Positions 63,107 to 64,000 of a stretch of 64,000 bases of DNA are shown here, in pieces. Origin of the DNA: CAVVPY01 sp963750295. Its GTDB lineage: Bacteria; Actinomycetota; Actinomycetes; Mycobacteriales; Jatrophihabitantaceae. The stretch covers positions 1,550,001 through 1,614,000 of the forward strand of contig CAVVPY010000001.1 in assembly GCA_963750295.1 (NCBI GenBank). The letters run 5' to 3'. Under the pieces are notes generated by a model. The model was given only the letters and a program-made list of their open reading frames with translations, was not told the DNA's origin and did not search any database. Position 1 is the first letter of the stretch; every line of letters starts with the position of its first letter. The position numbers and the translations under genes are program-made.

Positions 63107-64000
63107 TCAGTTCTGATCCTTGATGTTGCCGAGCTGGACGATCTCACCGTTCTTGACCTGGAACAGGTTCACCGTCTGCGCCGAGGCAATGACCTCGCCG
63201 TTGGTCTCGAACTTGATCGTGGTCGTGATGCCCTTGTAGTCGAGCTTGTTCACGGCCTCGTTCACCTGCTCGCGGGTGGCGGAGGCGCCGCCAGCGTCCT
63301 TGATCGCCTGGATCATGGCGTTGGTGGCGTCGTAGGCCTCGGGCGAGTACGTCGACGGCGGGGTGTTGAACTTCGCCTTGTACGCGTCGGAGAACGCCTT
63401 CGAGCTCGGCGCGACGGTGGCGTCCTGGCAACCGCAGGTGATGTACCAGCCATTGGCCGCGGGGTTCTTGTCGGTGAACACCGAGGACTTGATGCCGTTA
63501 CCGCCGGCGGTCAATCCCTTGAAGCCAGCCGACTTGAGCGCCTTGGCGAGCAGGGCTGCCTGGGCGTCGTAGCCGCCGTAGAACAGCGCGTCGGCGCCAG
63601 AGGCGACGATCGTCTGGGCGATCGGGTTGTAGTTCTTGGTCGTGGTGCCGTCGAGGCCCTGCTCGGTGACGTTGACACCCTTGGCCTTGGCTTCCTTGGC
63701 GACGGTGTCGCCGACACCCTTGCCGTACGCGCTCAGGTCCTGCAGCACGAACAGCTTCTTGACGCCGTGGCGTGCCATCCAGTCCGCACCCTGCGCACCC
63801 TCGACGTTGTCGTTGGGGATGATGCGGTGGTAGGTGGTCCAGCCCTGCTCACCCAGTGTCGCGTTCGACGCCGAGGGGGTGATGAACGCCAGCGGAGCGG
63901 CCGAGTAGATCTTGCCGATCGCCAGTGTGGCACCTGAGAAGCTCGGGCCGATGACGCCGAGGATGGTGGGGTCCTGGACCAGTTGGGTAGCGGCGGCCGG
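63107..64000 (-). CDS. livK: Branched-chain amino-acid binding protein LivK, C-terminal part
   Basis: The frame is open through the right edge of the window, so the N-terminus with signal peptide is missing. The visible ~297 residues show the type I periplasmic binding fold: VIGPSFSGATLAIGKIYSAAPLAFITPSASNATLG, RIIPNDNVEGAQGADWMARHGVKKLFVLQD, and ALFYGGYDAQAALLAKALKSAGFKG. It binds a branched-chain amino acid or similar ligand for the LivFGMH transporter. Confidence 0.92.
   Translation of the reverse strand, partial: PAAATQLVQDPTILGVIGPSFSGATLAIGKIYSAAPLAFITPSASNATLGEQGWTTYHRIIPNDNVEGAQGADWMARHGVKKLFVLQDLSAYGKGVGDTVAKEAKAKGVNVTEQGLDGTTTKNYNPIAQTIVASGADALFYGGYDAQAALLAKALKSAGFKGLTAGGNGIKSSVFTDKNPAANGWYITCGCQDATVAPSSKAFSDAYKAKFNTPPSTYSPEAYDATNAMIQAIKDAGGASATREQVNEAVNKLDYKGITTTIKFETNGEVIASAQTVNLFQVKNGEIVQLGNIKDQN

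Overview
The window is GC-rich actinobacterial DNA. The core gene neighbourhood polA, rpsA, coaE and livKHMGF, the F420-type LLM oxidoreductase, the fused AccD-AccA carboxyltransferase and the frequent 4-bp ATGA/GTGA gene overlaps fit a filamentous or soil actinobacterium outside the best-studied Streptomyces. That placement is an inference from gene content, not a phylogeny.

Region 1 (1-1245) is an edge: the tail of a beta-propeller protein and a decayed nucleotide-cyclase/ATPase regulator. Region 2 (about 1256-35358) is a type II (aromatic) polyketide gene cluster. A minus-strand operon of twelve genes (10905 down to 1256) carries a TcmI-type cyclase, a fused acetyl-CoA carboxylase beta/alpha subunit, biotin carrier, biotin carboxylase, ACP, TcmN-type aromatase/cyclase, cupin, KS-alpha, KS-beta, an antibiotic-biosynthesis monooxygenase, a DUF1772 protein, an NAD-binding protein and a small membrane protein. 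A two-component system (12619-11187) lies upstream. A plus-strand operon (13220-18280) encodes a TPP-dependent E1 alpha/beta pair, a SnoaL-like protein, a flavin monooxygenase, an NAD-binding protein and a 78-residue unknown. A second minus-strand operon (24544-18282) adds an MDR oxidoreductase, cupin, amidohydrolase, SDR, SchA/CurD-like protein, LLM oxidoreductase, phosphopantetheinyl transferase and biotin ligase. Further genes are a SnoaL/HIBADH-like pair, a second two-component system, an RCC1-repeat protein, a HAD-fold protein lacking its nucleophile, and two exporters. The cluster thus appears to carry its own malonyl-CoA supply (AccDA, AccB, AccC), the ligase that biotinylates the carrier and the transferase that activates the ACP. 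The product is predicted to be a polycyclic aromatic compound related to spore pigments or pentangular polyphenols (inference).

Region 3 (35684-42315) holds large regulators (a 1190-residue zinc-ribbon/cyclase/ATPase/TPR protein and a degenerate HD-GYP-LuxR protein) and a DsrE/NTF2-like pair. Region 4 (42530-49312) is a mobile-DNA scrapyard ending at a tRNA-Val gene: a vapBC pair, an AT-rich patch with two exported proteins, an IS1380-family element, a frameshifted MobF relaxase fragment fused into a truncated VapC, its VapB-like partner, a frameshifted excisionase and a frameshifted tyrosine integrase whose last codons run into the tRNA. It looks like the decayed remains of an integrative conjugative element.

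Region 5 (49283-64000) is core genome: tRNA-Val, tRNA-Cys and tRNA-Gly, coaE, rpsA, an esterase, a methyltransferase, two GNAT proteins, polA, and the branched-chain amino-acid transporter livF-G-M-H-K, with LivM unusually long and LivK cut by the window edge.
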